6,859 nt of DNA from an uncultured Victivallales bacterium (GTDB taxonomy: Bacteria > Verrucomicrobiota > Lentisphaeria > Oligosphaerales > JAFGRS01): contig CAILKC010000770.1 in NCBI GenBank assembly GCA_903834675.1, positions 1 through 6,859 on the forward strand. The letters are read 5' to 3'. A program made the translations under genes and the position numbers. Under the pieces are notes generated by a model. The model was not told the origin of the DNA and searched no databases. It saw only the letters and a program-made list of their open reading frames with translations. Numbering within the stretch: the stretch's first letter is position 1; each line of letters starts with the position of its first letter. Of this stretch, positions 6,603 through 6,859 are shown piece by piece.

Positions 6603-6654
6603 CCGAACTCACCTGACGACCCCGGCCCCAGGGCAGGGGCGCAGGTCAGTTCGG
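6603..6654. repeat. Long imperfect inverted repeat overlapping the presumed promoter
   Basis: The arms CCGAACTCACCTG (6603-6615) and CAGGTCAGTTCGG (6642-6654) pair at 12 of 13 positions. The pairing continues inward with CG/CG and CCCC (6620-6623) to GGGG (6636-6639), with single bulged A residues at 6616 and 6619. In RNA this could form a stem of about 18 base pairs; as DNA it gives two half-sites separated by 26 bases. Its place over the -35-like hexamer favours an operator, but on the minus strand it could also act as a terminator for an upstream gene. Confidence 0.5.
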
Positions 6655-6700
6655 TAGGGGTTTCTGTTTCGATCGTCTCCGCGTCCGGCGAGCAGAACGG

Positions 6701-6710
6701 GTCACGTGAC
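6701..6710. repeat. Perfect 10-base palindrome
   Basis: GTCACGTGAC is its own reverse complement, with a CACGTG core. It lies about 100 bases upstream of the presumed -10 element of the NIPSNAP operon. A dimeric regulator site is possible, but a single palindrome of this size is weak evidence. Confidence 0.25.
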
Positions 6711-6752
6711 TCTTGGGGGAGACTTCCGGCGGGACGTGTCGCGAATGCCAGA

Positions 6753-6842
6753 GGCCGCGGAGCGCTGAAAGCGCGGCCATTCCTCAGCCCAGGGCACCGC
6801 CCTGGGAATGGAATCCAAAACGAGATTGAGCCCTGCAGGGGC
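6753..6842. repeat. Palindrome cluster, candidate REP-like dispersed repeat
   Basis: Three hairpins occur within 90 bases. GGCC (6753-6756) and GGCC (6775-6778) enclose a perfect GCGCT-GAA-AGCGC stem (6762-6774). CCCAGGGC-ACC-GCCCTGGG (6788-6806) is a perfect eight-base-pair stem with a three-base loop. CCCTGCAGGG (6831-6840) is a perfect palindrome within GCCCTGCAGGGGC. The minus strand begins with GGTATGCCGCCCCTGCAGGG. From memory, strings of this kind recur between genes in some Planctomycetota-like genomes and generate spurious short proteins. A single copy is visible here, so repetition cannot be shown. The unit may continue past the right edge. Confidence 0.5.
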
Positions 6843-6859
6843 GGCATACCGACAGTCCA

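Larger units (their letters stand above)
6537..6859. other. Upstream non-coding region of the NIPSNAP/beta-helix operon
   Basis: These 323 bases have no credible gene. From the gene outward they contain a leader hairpin (6562-6578), a promoter-like 11-mer (6590-6600), a long inverted repeat (6603-6654), a 10-base palindrome GTCACGTGAC (6701-6710) and a dense palindromic block (6753-6842). Between these elements, at 6655-6700 and 6711-6752, I see nothing interpretable. Whatever gene precedes the operon lies beyond the window edge. Confidence 0.6.

Noticed and set aside
6753..6842. CRISPR array, tRNA or riboswitch in the palindromic block
   Set aside because: There are no regularly spaced identical repeats, no cloverleaf with a CCA or anticodon arm, and no known riboswitch core. 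The stems differ in sequence from one another.
6533..6847. Minus-strand open frame of 104 codons upstream of and overlapping the NIPSNAP start
   Set aside because: It begins inside the palindrome cluster, crosses the inverted repeat and the presumed promoter, has no domain and overlaps the NIPSNAP start by four bases. It is most likely a spurious frame made by the repeat.

Overview
The window is a G+C-rich (about two-thirds by eye) bacterial segment. It holds three protein-coding genes, all on the minus strand, and two non-coding stretches of about 320-350 bases. All three products appear to start with an export signal. Their domain types (LamG, right-handed beta-helix, CBM9-like, NIPSNAP, transglutaminase-like, TPR) are common in large-genome environmental bacteria such as Planctomycetota, Armatimonadota, Verrucomicrobiota and Lentisphaerota. 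No marker gene fixes the phylum, so that placement is inference.

Layout in transcription order, from high to low coordinates. (1) 6537-6859 is non-coding. Its distal half (about 6753-6842) is a cluster of palindromes that looks like a dispersed REP-type element. Its proximal half holds a long imperfect inverted repeat (6603-6654) and a promoter-like element (6590-6600). (2) 5736-6536 encodes an exported protein with two NIPSNAP-type (dimeric alpha/beta barrel) halves. (3) After 23 bases with a very strong ribosome binding site, 1654-5712 encodes a 1352-residue exported protein. Its order is LamG-like jelly roll, helical TPR-like linker, right-handed parallel beta-helix (GH141-like/polysaccharide-lyase-like fold) and CBM9-like domain. 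(4) 1303-1653 is non-coding, with a terminator-like hairpin just after the beta-helix gene, a palindrome cluster, and a second copy of the promoter-like 11-mer. (5) 1-1302 encodes an exported transglutaminase-like Cys-His-Asp protein with TPR-like helices; it runs off the left edge.

The NIPSNAP and beta-helix genes very probably form one transcription unit. The transglutaminase-like gene is probably transcribed separately, since a hairpin and its own promoter-like element lie between. The same 11-mer (minus strand GCGCTACAGTG) sits 54-57 bases upstream of the first gene of each unit, suggesting a shared promoter type and perhaps co-expression. The best functional reading is extracytoplasmic handling of a complex glycan by the beta-helix protein, with the other two in unknown supporting roles. 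I see no defence, CRISPR, phage or insertion-sequence system. The most unusual items are the four-module beta-helix protein, its coupling to a secreted NIPSNAP protein, the shared promoter-like motif and the palindromic elements.
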